From Asaia bogorensis (GTDB lineage Bacteria; Pseudomonadota; Alphaproteobacteria; Acetobacterales; Acetobacteraceae), in assembly GCA_945871455.1 (NCBI GenBank), contig CAMBXJ010000066.1, positions 1 to 12,428 on the forward strand: a stretch of 12,428 nucleotides of DNA. The letters run 5' to 3'. Made by a program: the position numbers and the translations under genes. Within the stretch, counting starts at the first letter, position 1, and each line of letters begins with the position of its first letter. Under the pieces are notes generated by a model. It was not told the origin of the DNA, ran no database searches, and saw only the letters and a list, made by a program, of their open reading frames with translations. This document shows, piece after piece, positions 5,515 through 12,428 of this stretch.

Positions 5515-7707
5515 TCATGGTCCGCGGCGCTTCATTCCACCGCGGCCCCTCCGTTTCGCGGGATCATAGCCACCGCCACCCGGCCCCATCGGCTCCGGCG
5601 TCCTATCCTTTTTCGGACGCATCGACGCGCTCGGCGACGGAGGCGGCTCCAGACCGAGGTCCAGGGCCTCCAGCCGCTTGATCTCATCGCGCAGACGGGC
5701 GGCTTCCTCAAATTCAAGGTCGGCCGCGGCCGCGCGCATGCGCTTTTCCAGGTCCGCGATCGCGGCCTTCAGGTCCTTGCCGACGAATTCCGCGGCGCCG
5801 GTGTGCTTGACCGGGGCAATCGTGACGTAATCCTGCTCGAACACGCTTTCCAGGACCTTGCCAATCTGCTTTCTGACCGACTGGGGCGTGATGCCGTGGT
5901 CTTCGTTCCAGGTGCGTTGCTTGTTGCGGCGGCGTTCGGTCTCCTCGATCGCGGCACGCAGGCTTCGGGTCATCGTATCGGCATACAGGATCACCCGGCC
6001 GTCGATATTGCGCGCCGCTCGACCGATGGTCTGGATCAAAGAGGTCTGCGAACGCAGGAAACCCTCCTTGTCCGCGTCCAGAATCGCGACCAGCGAGCAT
6101 TCGGGGATGTCCAGGCCCTCACGCAGCAGGTTGATGCCAATCAGAACGTCGAACACGCCGAGCCGAAGGTCGCGGATGATTTCTATACGTTCCAGGGTGT
6201 CGATGTCGGAGTGCAGGTAGCGGACACGGACGCCGTGCTCGGTCAGATAGTCGGTCAGGTCCTCGGCCATGCGTTTGGTCAGTGTCGTGACCAGCACGCG
6301 ACTGCCATTGGCGGCGACGGTGCGGCATTCCGCCAGCAGGTCGTCGACCTGATGTTCCACCGGGCGCACTTCGGTGATCGGGTCGATCAGGCCGGTCGGG
6401 CGGATCACCTGTTCGGCAAAGACGCCCGCCGTGCGCTCCATCTCCCACGGGCCCGGTGTGGCGGAAACGAAGACGGTCTGCGGACGGAACCTTTCCCATT
6501 CCTCGAACTTCAGCGGACGGTTGTCGATACAGGATGGCAGTCGGAAGCCGAATTCGGAAAGCACGCTCTTGCGGTTGAAGTCGCCACGATACATGCCGCC
6601 GAGCTGGGGGACGGTGACATGGGATTCATCGACGATGAGGAGAGCGTTTTCGGGAAGATATTCGAACAGGGTGGGCGGCGGGTCCCCGGGATCGCGTCCG
6701 GTCAGATAGCGGGAGTAGTTTTCAATGCCCTTGCAGACCCCCGTCGTTTCCATCATTTCGATATCGAAGGTGGTGCGTTGGCTCAGCCGTTCGACCTCCA
6801 GCAATTTGCCTTCCGCGGTCAGTTCGTCCAGACGCGCTTTCAGCTCGATTTTGATGTCGCGGATAGCCTGGGTCAGCGTCGGGCGAGGTGTTACATAGTG
6901 GCTGTTGGCATAGACCGTGATTTCTTTCAGTTCGGTGGTCTTTTCCCCGGTCAGCGGGTCGAATTCGTGGACGGCCTCGATTTCGTCGCCGAACAGCGTG
7001 ACCCGCCAGGCGCGGTCTTCGTAGTGGCTGGGAAAGATGTCCACCACTTCCCCGCGCAGCCGGAAACAGCCGCGCGCGAAGGCTATGTCGTTGCGGCGAT
7101 ATTGCAGGTTTACCAGCGCCTTGGCCAATGTGTCACGATCGATGCGGCCACCGGTTTCCAGCTTGGCGACCATTTTGGCGTACGTCTCGACAGATCCGAT
7201 ACCATAGATGCAGGACACGGATGCGACGACGATGACATCGTTGCGTTCCAGTAGGGACTGCGTCGCGGCATGGCGCATGCGGTCGATCTGCTCGTTGATC
7301 TGGGCATCTTTTTCAATGTAGGTGTCGGTACGCGGGACATAGGCTTCGGGCTGATAGTAATCGTAGTAGCTGACGAAATATTCCACCGCATTGTCGGGGA
7401 AGAAGCTTTTCATCTCCCCATAGAGCTGTGCCGCCAGGGTCTTGTTCGGTGCCAGGATCAGGGTTGGCTTCTGAACGGCCTCGATCACCTTTGCCATGGT
7501 GAAGGTCTTGCCGGACCCGGTGACGCCCAGCAGCACCTGATCGCGGTCCTCCGCCGTGACGCCGCGGACGAGTTCGGTGATCGCGGTGGGCTGATCGCCG
7601 GCGGGTTCATATTCCGACACAACCTTCAACCGCCGGGTCATCGGCTTCGCGGGCTGCTTTTGCGGCATGAACAGCATGGGCAGTGGATGGAGAAGGGTCT
7701 GGGACAT
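5515..7707 (-). CDS. uvrB: UvrABC excinuclease subunit B
   Basis: UvrB is the damage-verifying helicase-like subunit of nucleotide excision repair. It is loaded by UvrA and recruits UvrC. The 730-aa product shows Walker A GVTGSGKT (61-68) and the damage-clamping beta-hairpin beginning [10 protein letters not shown] (from about 114). It also has DESH (360-363), the SF2 motif GINLLREG (524-531) and QTIGRAAR (559-566). A C-terminal UVR domain for UvrC contact lies at about 642-681. A Pro-then-Gly/Arg-rich tail (about 685-730) makes it longer than the E. coli protein (673 aa). I chose the ATG at 7707 because GAGGAG lies 6 nt upstream; an in-frame ATG at 7749 has no such site. No clear sigma-70 promoter or alphaproteobacterial SOS box (GTTC-N7-GTTC) was seen in the 102 nt before it. 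tRNA-Phe follows downstream. Confidence 0.98.
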   Translation of the reverse strand: MSQTLLHPLPMLFMPQKQPAKPMTRRLKVVSEYEPAGDQPTAITELVRGVTAEDRDQVLLGVTGSGKTFTMAKVIEAVQKPTLILAPNKTLAAQLYGEMKSFFPDNAVEYFVSYYDYYQPEAYVPRTDTYIEKDAQINEQIDRMRHAATQSLLERNDVIVVASVSCIYGIGSVETYAKMVAKLETGGRIDRDTLAKALVNLQYRRNDIAFARGCFRLRGEVVDIFPSHYEDRAWRVTLFGDEIEAVHEFDPLTGEKTTELKEITVYANSHYVTPRPTLTQAIRDIKIELKARLDELTAEGKLLEVERLSQRTTFDIEMMETTGVCKGIENYSRYLTGRDPGDPPPTLFEYLPENALLIVDESHVTVPQLGGMYRGDFNRKSVLSEFGFRLPSCIDNRPLKFEEWERFRPQTVFVSATPGPWEMERTAGVFAEQVIRPTGLIDPITEVRPVEHQVDDLLAECRTVAANGSRVLVTTLTKRMAEDLTDYLTEHGVRVRYLHSDIDTLERIEIIRDLRLGVFDVLIGINLLREGLDIPECSLVAILDADKEGFLRSQTSLIQTIGRAARNIDGRVILYADTMTRSLRAAIEETERRRNKQRTWNEDHGITPQSVRKQIGKVLESVFEQDYVTIAPVKHTGAAEFVGKDLKAAIADLEKRMRAAAADLEFEEAARLRDEIKRLEALDLGLEPPPSPSASMRPKKDRTPEPMGPGGGGYDPAKRRGRGGMKRRGP

Positions 7708-7809
7708 GGGTCGCTCCTCGGGTCCGAGAGATGGCGCGTTTGGTGCCATGCGTGAAGGGGGCAGCGGCGAGGATCGTCGGGTAACGCTCGCGATCGCGTG
7801 GGTTCCGGC

Positions 7810-8913
7810 CTATTGTCCCGTGGTTTTCGGTGTCATGCCGAACAGCGCGCGCATCCAGGGCCACGGGCGGATCAACCCCACATACAGCACGACCGTCATC
7901 AGCAGGTCACCGACGGTGATCAGTGCGATTTGCAGCCCGACCGGCTGGCCCGTTGGGATGATCCACAGCGCCAGCCCCAGCAACGGCAGATGGTGCAGGA
8001 TATAGATCGGGAATGTCGCCTCACCCAGCCAATCGAGCCAACGGGCCGGGGTCGGCTTGAAGCGCCTTGCCAATCCCCAGGTGCCGCCGATGCAACCCCA
8101 GGCCATCAGTCCCACGCCAAGGCGCCCGGAAACCGTTTCGCCAAAATGCATTACACCGCCGAATCCGATCGCCGCCAGAAGCACGAGCCATGGCGTATGC
8201 GCCGACAGGGCGTCCTCATACCGGGGCCATGCGGCGATCATCGCGCCGATCAGGAAGCAAAGGGCGAAATAGGCGAAATTGGTCCAATCGTGGATCAGGT
8301 TCGGCAAATACGGCCAATAGCCGTCGAACGCCGCCAGGATCAACGCCAGTGGCAACGCGGGCAGATAGACAGACCACCATGGGGCGGGCGCCGCGGCCGG
8401 TGCGCGTCCGGCCAACCACGCCAGGACAGGCAGCAGGGCGACCGAGTAGATCGCCAGATAGCCCAGGAACCACAGATGCGACCACGTGGTCAGGACGATG
8501 CGGGTGAAGTACCTCGGCAGGAATTCCAGGAGACCGATCTGGATCGGTTGCACCAGACGAAATCCCGCCAGACCCAGATCGCGCCCTTGGCCGAGCTCGA
8601 TATATTTGATCACGGGTCCGAACAGGAGGATGCCGACGGCCAGGGGTGGCAGCAGGCGGGCGGCGCGGTCGCGCAGGAAACGGGTGACATCGCGGCGTCG
8701 GAGCGAGGTTATGGCGGCCCAGCCGGCAAGTGCGAAGAAGGGCGGCATCGCGAAAATTCGCAGTGCCTCATATAGCGCCGTCGCCCAGGGCGGCGAGAGA
8801 TCGCTCTTGACGTGATAGCGGGGCTCGCTGGCGAAAATCAGCACCGCGTGCTGGATGATGACGCTGGCGCACAGGACGATCCGCAGCAGGTCGAGGTCAG
8901 TCCGTCGGTTCAC
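7810..8913 (-). CDS. Acyltransferase family 3 membrane protein (OafA/OpgC-like)
   Basis: The product is a 367-aa polytopic inner-membrane protein with about ten hydrophobic segments, of the family that moves acyl groups onto sugars, lipids or envelope polymers. Two family landmarks are visible. One is R-X10-H in the first membrane helix (Arg11, His22), the site linked to acyl transfer. The other is RXXR (Arg83-Ala-Ala-Arg86) in the following loop. FFALAGW (about 59-65) and HLWFLGYL (about 145-152) also match the OpgC-like branch. There is no SGNH domain. The GTG start at 8913 overlaps the stop of the upstream ABC ATPase gene by 4 nt (GTGA), with no strong ribosome site, so translation is probably coupled to the exporter. 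The stop (TAG) is 102 nt before uvrB. The substrate is unknown; modification of the exported molecule is inference from position. Confidence 0.88.
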   Translation of the reverse strand: MNRRTDLDLLRIVLCASVIIQHAVLIFASEPRYHVKSDLSPPWATALYEALRIFAMPPFFALAGWAAITSLRRRDVTRFLRDRAARLLPPLAVGILLFGPVIKYIELGQGRDLGLAGFRLVQPIQIGLLEFLPRYFTRIVLTTWSHLWFLGYLAIYSVALLPVLAWLAGRAPAAAPAPWWSVYLPALPLALILAAFDGYWPYLPNLIHDWTNFAYFALCFLIGAMIAAWPRYEDALSAHTPWLVLLAAIGFGGVMHFGETVSGRLGVGLMAWGCIGGTWGLARRFKPTPARWLDWLGEATFPIYILHHLPLLGLALWIIPTGQPVGLQIALITVGDLLMTVVLYVGLIRPWPWMRALFGMTPKTTGQ

Positions 8914-9593
8914 GCCACCGTTTCCGCAATTCGTCCGTCCTCCATGGCCACCACCCGGTCCGCGATGTCCAGGATGCGTGGATCGTGCGTCACCAGCAGG
9001 ATCGGCATACCGTTACGCTTGGCAAGATCGCGCATCAACCGCACCACGTCATGACCGGTCTGCCGGTCCAGGGCCGCCGTCGGTTCATCGGCCAGGATAA
9101 GCCCGGGGCGCGCAACCAGGGCGCGTGCCACCGCCACGCGCTGTCGCTGACCGCCGGATAGTTTCGCGGGAACCGCGTCCGCATAATCGGCCAGTCCCAC
9201 CGCTTCCAGCATGGCGGATGCGCGGTCCAGGCGGTCCTGCTCGGTGGACGCCGTGTCCAGTTCCAATGCCATCGCGACATTCTGGCGCGCGGTGAGGAAA
9301 CCCAGAAGATTGTTGTGCTGAAAGATAAAGCCGATGCGCCGGCGGAGTCCGACCCGTTCGGCCTCGCTCGCGCCCATCAGTTCCTTGCCGAGTACTATGC
9401 AACTGCCCTTTTGCATGGCTCTCAAGGCGCCGATCAGGGTCAGCAAGGTGGTCTTGCCGCTGCCGGATGGGCCGGTCAGCAGCACGACTTCCCCGGGGTC
9501 GACCGACAGGCTCAAGTCGCGCAGGACCGGGCGACGCAGCGCCCCTTCGCCAAAGGCGTAATTGAGACCTCGCAGGCGTACCGGCGCGTCCAT
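8910..9593 (-). CDS. ABC exporter ATP-binding protein, DevA-like (MacB/LolD group)
   Basis: The product is a 227-aa cytoplasmic ATPase that powers the adjacent permease. Its motifs appear in order: Walker A GPSGSGKT (41-48), Q-loop with Gln92 in FQHNNLL, signature LSGGQRQR (145-152), Walker B LILADE (165-170) and H-loop His203 in VTHD. The Q-loop region, with FLTARQNV just after it, is characteristic of DevA-type ATPases, named from the DevBCA heterocyst glycolipid exporter of Anabaena. The gene begins 3 nt after the permease stop without a good Shine-Dalgarno. It overlaps the acyltransferase start by 4 nt. ATPase identity is secure; the DevA assignment rests on pattern and on the DevB/DevC-like neighbours. 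Confidence 0.95.
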   Translation of the reverse strand: MDAPVRLRGLNYAFGEGALRRPVLRDLSLSVDPGEVVLLTGPSGSGKTTLLTLIGALRAMQKGSCIVLGKELMGASEAERVGLRRRIGFIFQHNNLLGFLTARQNVAMALELDTASTEQDRLDRASAMLEAVGLADYADAVPAKLSGGQRQRVAVARALVARPGLILADEPTAALDRQTGHDVVRLMRDLAKRNGMPILLVTHDPRILDIADRVVAMEDGRIAETVA

Positions 9594-9596
9594 CGG

Positions 9597-10769
9597 TCAG
9601 AACATATCCGCCGGGTCGGCGTCGCGCAGTTTCCGCATTGCCAGCAGACCCGCCAGGGCGCACATGCCGAAAATCAGCCCGAACACCAGCAGCCCGCGCG
9701 TGGCATCCATCCGCAGCGGCAACAACGTGGCCTTGGCGACCAGATCGTAAAGCCCGGACGATGCCAGCATCCCCGGGACGAAACCCAGCAACGCCAGGAT
9801 CGCCGCGGAGGCCAGGACCATCCGGTTGAGATAGCCGCCAGAATACCCCATCGCTTTCAGGGTCGCGTATTCCGGCAAATGGGTCGCGATATCAGCGAAC
9901 AGAATCTGGTAGACGATCACCATGCCGACGATCAGTCCCATCAGGCTGCCGAATGCAAAAATGAACCCGATCGGCGTGGTCTTTTCCCAGTAATTCCGCT
10001 CCCACTGCACCAATTCGGCGTGCGTCAGAACCACGACATCCGCCGGCAACAGCGCGGTCAACCGGGCCTTGACCGACGCGAGATCGGCATCGGGCCGCAG
10101 GCGAAGCGCCACCAGATCGGTGTTGCTGGCTTTGCGTTCCTTGATCAGCCGACGGAAATTCACCTCGCTCAGCACGACGTTGCCATCGGCGCCAAAGCTG
10201 GCGCCCAATTCCACGATACCGACGATTTCCACGATTCGGTTGGCGATTTCCCCCCGGATCGGGCCATGTTCGGCAACCAACGCGGTGACCGGGCCGAATT
10301 CCGGTCGGGACCGGGAATCGAACGCCACCGTATCGGGTCGCTTCAGCGCGCCGATCAGGGGCGTCAGGCCAGGGAAGTTGACCGCGCCCGCTTCCATGTC
10401 GAACCCAACCAACTGAATGGCCCGTCGCACGCCGGTCAGCGGGTGTCGCCAACTGCCCTGCGCCAGATAGATCGGGACGGCGTTGGCCACTTCCGGTAAC
10501 CCGAGGGTCTGGAAGGCGCGAACGCGGGGCAGGGGCTCCGGCCGGAACAGGGCCGTCGTCAGCGGGTGCAGCAGGAACAATTCGCCTTGCATCGCGCGCG
10601 GCAATGCGCTGGCACTGTCGAACAGCGCGCTGCGGAACCCCAACTGCATGAATACCAGAACGCAGGCGAACATCACGCCGGCGATGGCGGAGGCCAGGCG
10701 TGTCTTTTCGGCGCGCAATTGCCGCCACGCCAGCCGAACCGGCAGCATCGCGTTTGGCATGGTATTCAT
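9597..10769 (-). CDS. ABC exporter permease, DevC-like (FtsX/MacB fold)
   Basis: The 390-aa product has the MacB/FtsX layout. The first membrane helix is at about 27-46 and a periplasmic domain spans about 47-265. Three more helices follow at about 267-291, 317-340 and 359-378. The loop after helix 2 reads LPEYATLKAMGYS (298-310), the coupling region shared by FtsX-like permeases, and the protein ends DPADMF, as many DevC proteins do. With the DevA-like ATPase and the HlyD-type fusion protein it should form a tripartite exporter through an outer-membrane channel, but no TolC gene is in the window. The ATG at 10769 overlaps the fusion-protein stop by 4 nt (ATGA). Nearby in-frame Met4 and Met8 are possible alternative starts. 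Confidence 0.93.
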   Translation of the reverse strand: MNTMPNAMLPVRLAWRQLRAEKTRLASAIAGVMFACVLVFMQLGFRSALFDSASALPRAMQGELFLLHPLTTALFRPEPLPRVRAFQTLGLPEVANAVPIYLAQGSWRHPLTGVRRAIQLVGFDMEAGAVNFPGLTPLIGALKRPDTVAFDSRSRPEFGPVTALVAEHGPIRGEIANRIVEIVGIVELGASFGADGNVVLSEVNFRRLIKERKASNTDLVALRLRPDADLASVKARLTALLPADVVVLTHAELVQWERNYWEKTTPIGFIFAFGSLMGLIVGMVIVYQILFADIATHLPEYATLKAMGYSGGYLNRMVLASAAILALLGFVPGMLASSGLYDLVAKATLLPLRMDATRGLLVFGLIFGMCALAGLLAMRKLRDADPADMF

Positions 10770-11797
10770 GGCCTGATCGCGACCTTGACCTGCATATTCG
10801 TGCGTCGGGACAGTGCCTCCCGCCCTTGATCATCGAGGGACAGTCGGACCTCCACCGTGCGCGCGTCGACAGCCGCCACGGGGTCGGACCCGGCCTGGGT
10901 GGTGCGCCGTACCAGCCATCCCAGTTCCCTGACCGTGGCCCGGTAGCGGATACCGTCACCGGGCACGATGATCTCGGCTTCCTGGTCCTTCCGTACGCGC
11001 GGCAGGTCCGTTTCGTAGATATCGGCGACAATATCCAGCCGCGTAAGGTCGGCCATTTCCAACAGCCCGTCCGAGCCGACCAGATCGCCGGCGCGGGCGT
11101 AGATCTTCAGGATCGTGCCGGCGATGGGTGCCCTGATCCGCGACAGGGCGGCGTCGGCCCGCAAGCGGTCCAGGGTGCCCTCGGCGTTATGGACGCGCGC
11201 TTCCGCGACGGCCACGTCTTCCGGGCGGGGACGCGCCAGGGTCTCCAACTGCGCGACGGCTTCCGCCCGTTCGGCGGCACTGCGCGCCGCGGCGGCACGG
11301 TTGCGCTCCGCCGCCGCCTTGGCGCCGGCACCGGTGGCCTGAAGTTGTTCCGATCGTTCGGCATCGCGGCGGTTCATGTCTTCCATGGCCGTCAGCGCGG
11401 TGATCCTCGCCTGCTGTGCCACGATCTCACTGGGGCGCCCGCCGGCGCGGACCTTCTCCAATGTCGCGCGGACCTCTGCCAGGGCTGCCGCCGCCTGCGC
11501 CACGGCGGCGTCTTTCTGCGCGGCATCCGACAGTACGGCCATGATCTGGCCTTCGATTACGACATCGCCTTCCCGCACGTGCAGGCGTTCCACGCGGTTC
11601 ACAGAAAACCCACCGGGCTGGGCGAGTTTGCGGACCCGGGATTCGGGCTCCACCCGGCCGAGCGCGCCCACCCCGGTCGGGCCGGTTACGATCGCTTGCG
11701 CGGGGGGAGCCGCATGGTTGTTCCGCCATGTCAGCCAGGCGCCACCACCGATCGTGGCAATCAACGCCAGAAGGAGCAGGGTGCGGCGTCGTGTCAT
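10766..11797 (-). CDS. HlyD/DevB-type membrane-fusion (periplasmic adaptor) protein
   Basis: The 343-aa product links an inner-membrane ABC exporter to an outer-membrane channel. An N-terminal membrane anchor (about 6-24) follows a basic MTRRR start. The two halves of the lipoyl-like domain are at about 59-90 and 219-250 (IRAPIAGTILKIYARAGDLV). Between them is a long Ala/Glu/Arg-rich coiled coil (about 92-215), and a beta-barrel region with DIYETDLPRV follows. This matches DevB-family adaptors. The start is uncertain: ATGs at 11878 and 11812 are in frame, but the one at 11797 best fits a normal anchor and is the one inside the ATGA overlap with the mini-ORF upstream. No Shine-Dalgarno is visible before 11797. 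The stop overlaps the permease start by 4 nt. Confidence 0.92.
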   Translation of the reverse strand: MTRRRTLLLLALIATIGGGAWLTWRNNHAAPPAQAIVTGPTGVGALGRVEPESRVRKLAQPGGFSVNRVERLHVREGDVVIEGQIMAVLSDAAQKDAAVAQAAAALAEVRATLEKVRAGGRPSEIVAQQARITALTAMEDMNRRDAERSEQLQATGAGAKAAAERNRAAAARSAAERAEAVAQLETLARPRPEDVAVAEARVHNAEGTLDRLRADAALSRIRAPIAGTILKIYARAGDLVGSDGLLEMADLTRLDIVADIYETDLPRVRKDQEAEIIVPGDGIRYRATVRELGWLVRRTTQAGSDPVAAVDARTVEVRLSLDDQGREALSRRTNMQVKVAIRP

Positions 11798-11851
11798 GGG
11801 GCGGCGGGGCATCGTGTCATGGTGCGGGGGAGATATCGTGTCATGGCGCGG
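11789..11851. repeat. Three-copy 23/24-bp spaced repeat at the tetR/exporter junction
   Basis: TCGTGTCATGGNGCGG occurs at 11789-11804, 11812-11827 and 11836-11851, varying only at N. Start-to-start distances are 23 and 24 bp. On the minus strand each copy reads CCATGACACGA and so carries an ATGA. The first copy holds the fusion-protein start codon and the third holds the tetR stop codon. The pattern points to local duplication of the start-codon region. Confidence 0.85.
11794..11844 (-). CDS. Possible 16-codon coupling mini-ORF between tetR and the fusion-protein gene
   Basis: ATG at 11844 opens a frame reading MTRYLPRTMTRCPAAP and stopping at 11794-11796. Its ATG shares ATGA with the tetR stop, and its own TGA shares ATGA with the fusion-protein start at 11797. 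A ribosome could thus pass from tetR through the mini-ORF to the exporter by two re-initiation steps. Both the first and the internal ATG sit in copies of a 23/24-bp repeat, and its MTR start echoes the MTR of the fusion protein. There is no Shine-Dalgarno. Expression is unproven, and the frame could be a by-product of the repeat. Confidence 0.3.
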   Translation of the reverse strand: MTRYLPRTMTRCPAAP

Positions 11852-12404
11852 GGGACAGCAGGTGCGACAGCGCGGCATGGATCGCCGACCGCTCGTCTGT
11901 CGTCAGGGTGTAGAGGTTGAAGATGCGGGCCATGAACAGCCCGTCACCGGCCGCCATGATGGCAAGACCGTGGCCAGGGGCCAGGCCATCGGCTTCGACG
12001 GCCTGTTTCATGCGCGCGATCTGGTCTCGGACCGGTTGCAGCAGGGCCGGGTCGTGATGGAAGGCTGCCAGGAACACGGCGGCGGCTCGGTCGCAACGCT
12101 CATTGCTTTCGTCGGGCGGCAGGCCGAGCGCCCAGGTCAGCATGGCTCTGGCGACGCGGCCTGGAGCTTCGGGCTGATCGGCAACTCCCTGTTCGAAGTC
12201 TTCCTGTATGAAGGATGCGAGGCGCTTCAGCAGCGCATCGAGCAGCGCTTCCTTGGAGGCGAAGTGGTAGAGCAGCCCTCCTTTCGAAACCCCCGCGGTA
12301 TGGGCGGCGGCATCGAGGGTAAGTCCAGTCACGCCCCGGGCGCGCACCAGGGTTTCAGCGGCGTCGAGGATGCGTGTCCGGGCGTCGGGCGGGGGGTGGG
12401 CCAT
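11841..12404 (-). CDS. TetR/AcrR-family transcriptional regulator
   Basis: The product is a 187-aa repressor-type protein. The N-terminal helix-turn-helix spans about residues 9-55: RTRILDAAETLVRARGVTGLTL is followed by the recognition region GVSKGGLLYHFASKEALL (about 38-55), a textbook TetR pattern. The all-helical C-terminal half (about 60-187) would bind a ligand and dimerise; the ligand is unknown. It is the first gene of the exporter run. Its ATG at 12404 lies 5 nt after a TATAGT box, with a perfect 14-bp palindrome next to it, so autoregulation is likely. The stop TGA is embedded in ATGA at 11841-11844, within a repeat copy. Any gene divergently transcribed beyond the window edge could share the operator. 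Confidence 0.93.
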   Translation of the reverse strand: MAHPPPDARTRILDAAETLVRARGVTGLTLDAAAHTAGVSKGGLLYHFASKEALLDALLKRLASFIQEDFEQGVADQPEAPGRVARAMLTWALGLPPDESNERCDRAAAVFLAAFHHDPALLQPVRDQIARMKQAVEADGLAPGHGLAIMAAGDGLFMARIFNLYTLTTDERSAIHAALSHLLSPAP

Positions 12405-12409
12405 GCGCG

Positions 12410-12428
12410 ACTATACCGTCCGGACGGT
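12410..12428 (-). promoter_or_regulatory. tetR promoter -10 box with a palindromic operator
   Basis: TATAGT (12410-12415, five of six to consensus) is followed by 5 nt and then the tetR ATG, predicting a leaderless or near-leaderless message. ACCGTCCGGACGGT (12415-12428) is a perfect 14-bp palindrome. It overlaps the first base of the -10 and fills the -10/-35 spacer, the classical position for TetR-family repression. With the flanking TAT, the half-site may extend past the window end. The -35 would lie outside the window. Confidence 0.65.

Noticed and set aside
5446..7254. Plus-strand open frame of 602 codons opposite uvrB
   Set aside because: It is the antisense shadow of a clear uvrB. Long stop-free antisense frames are common in GC-rich genes, and the translation resembles no family I know.
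7789..7798. Palindrome CGCGATCGCG after the acyltransferase stop, as a terminator
   Set aside because: It has no loop and no following T run; GC-rich 10-bp palindromes like this are common by chance.
7708..7809. Possible SOS box upstream of uvrB
   Set aside because: Only a single GAAC half-site is visible; no GTTC-N7-GTTC or its complement is present.
9315..10499. Plus-strand open frame of 394 codons opposite the ABC permease and ATPase
   Set aside because: It runs antisense across two well-identified genes and is rich in Gln, His and Arg, as expected from reversed high-GC coding DNA.

Overview
The window reads as chromosomal DNA from a high-GC alphaproteobacterium, most likely a member of the Rhodospirillales/Acetobacteraceae. 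That placement is an inference from protein style and GC content, not from a search. All ten protein genes and the single tRNA lie on the minus strand, so transcription runs from high to low coordinates. No mobile element, integrase, rRNA or CRISPR array is visible.

Housekeeping blocks. At the low-coordinate edge, pgi (glucose-6-phosphate isomerase) is followed after 5 nt by mutL (mismatch-repair ATPase/endonuclease), which runs off the window a few residues before its expected end. In the middle is uvrB (excision repair), followed downstream by tRNA-Phe(GAA). The pgi and tetR promoters have -10 boxes only 5-6 nt before the ATG, which predicts leaderless or near-leaderless mRNAs.

Small metabolic block (3814-4924). 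An NTF2-like/SnoaL-type protein gene, with its own good promoter, GTG start and Shine-Dalgarno, is followed by a cupin. The cupin matches both signature motifs of the DMSP-lyase-like (cupin-DLL) superfamily. The true substrates of both proteins are unknown. Two non-coding gaps flank this block (3420-3813 and 4925-5307). They contain a hairpin, a 12-bp palindrome and a 15-bp tandem repeat.

Export block (7810-12428). A TetR-family regulator heads an operon-like run: a HlyD/DevB-type membrane-fusion protein, a DevC-type permease, a DevA-type ATPase and an acyltransferase-3 membrane protein. The junctions are 4-nt overlaps or a 3-nt gap. A perfect 14-bp palindrome sits directly against the tetR -10 box and is a likely autoregulatory operator. 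Between tetR and the fusion-protein gene, a 23/24-bp sequence is repeated three times, each copy carrying ATGA. The repeats create a 16-codon mini-ORF that overlaps tetR's stop at one end and the next gene's start at the other. The coupled acyltransferase suggests the exporter handles, or delivers a substrate for, an acylated envelope molecule; this is inference. This regulated exporter-plus-acyltransferase unit and its repeat-built junction are the most unusual content of the window.
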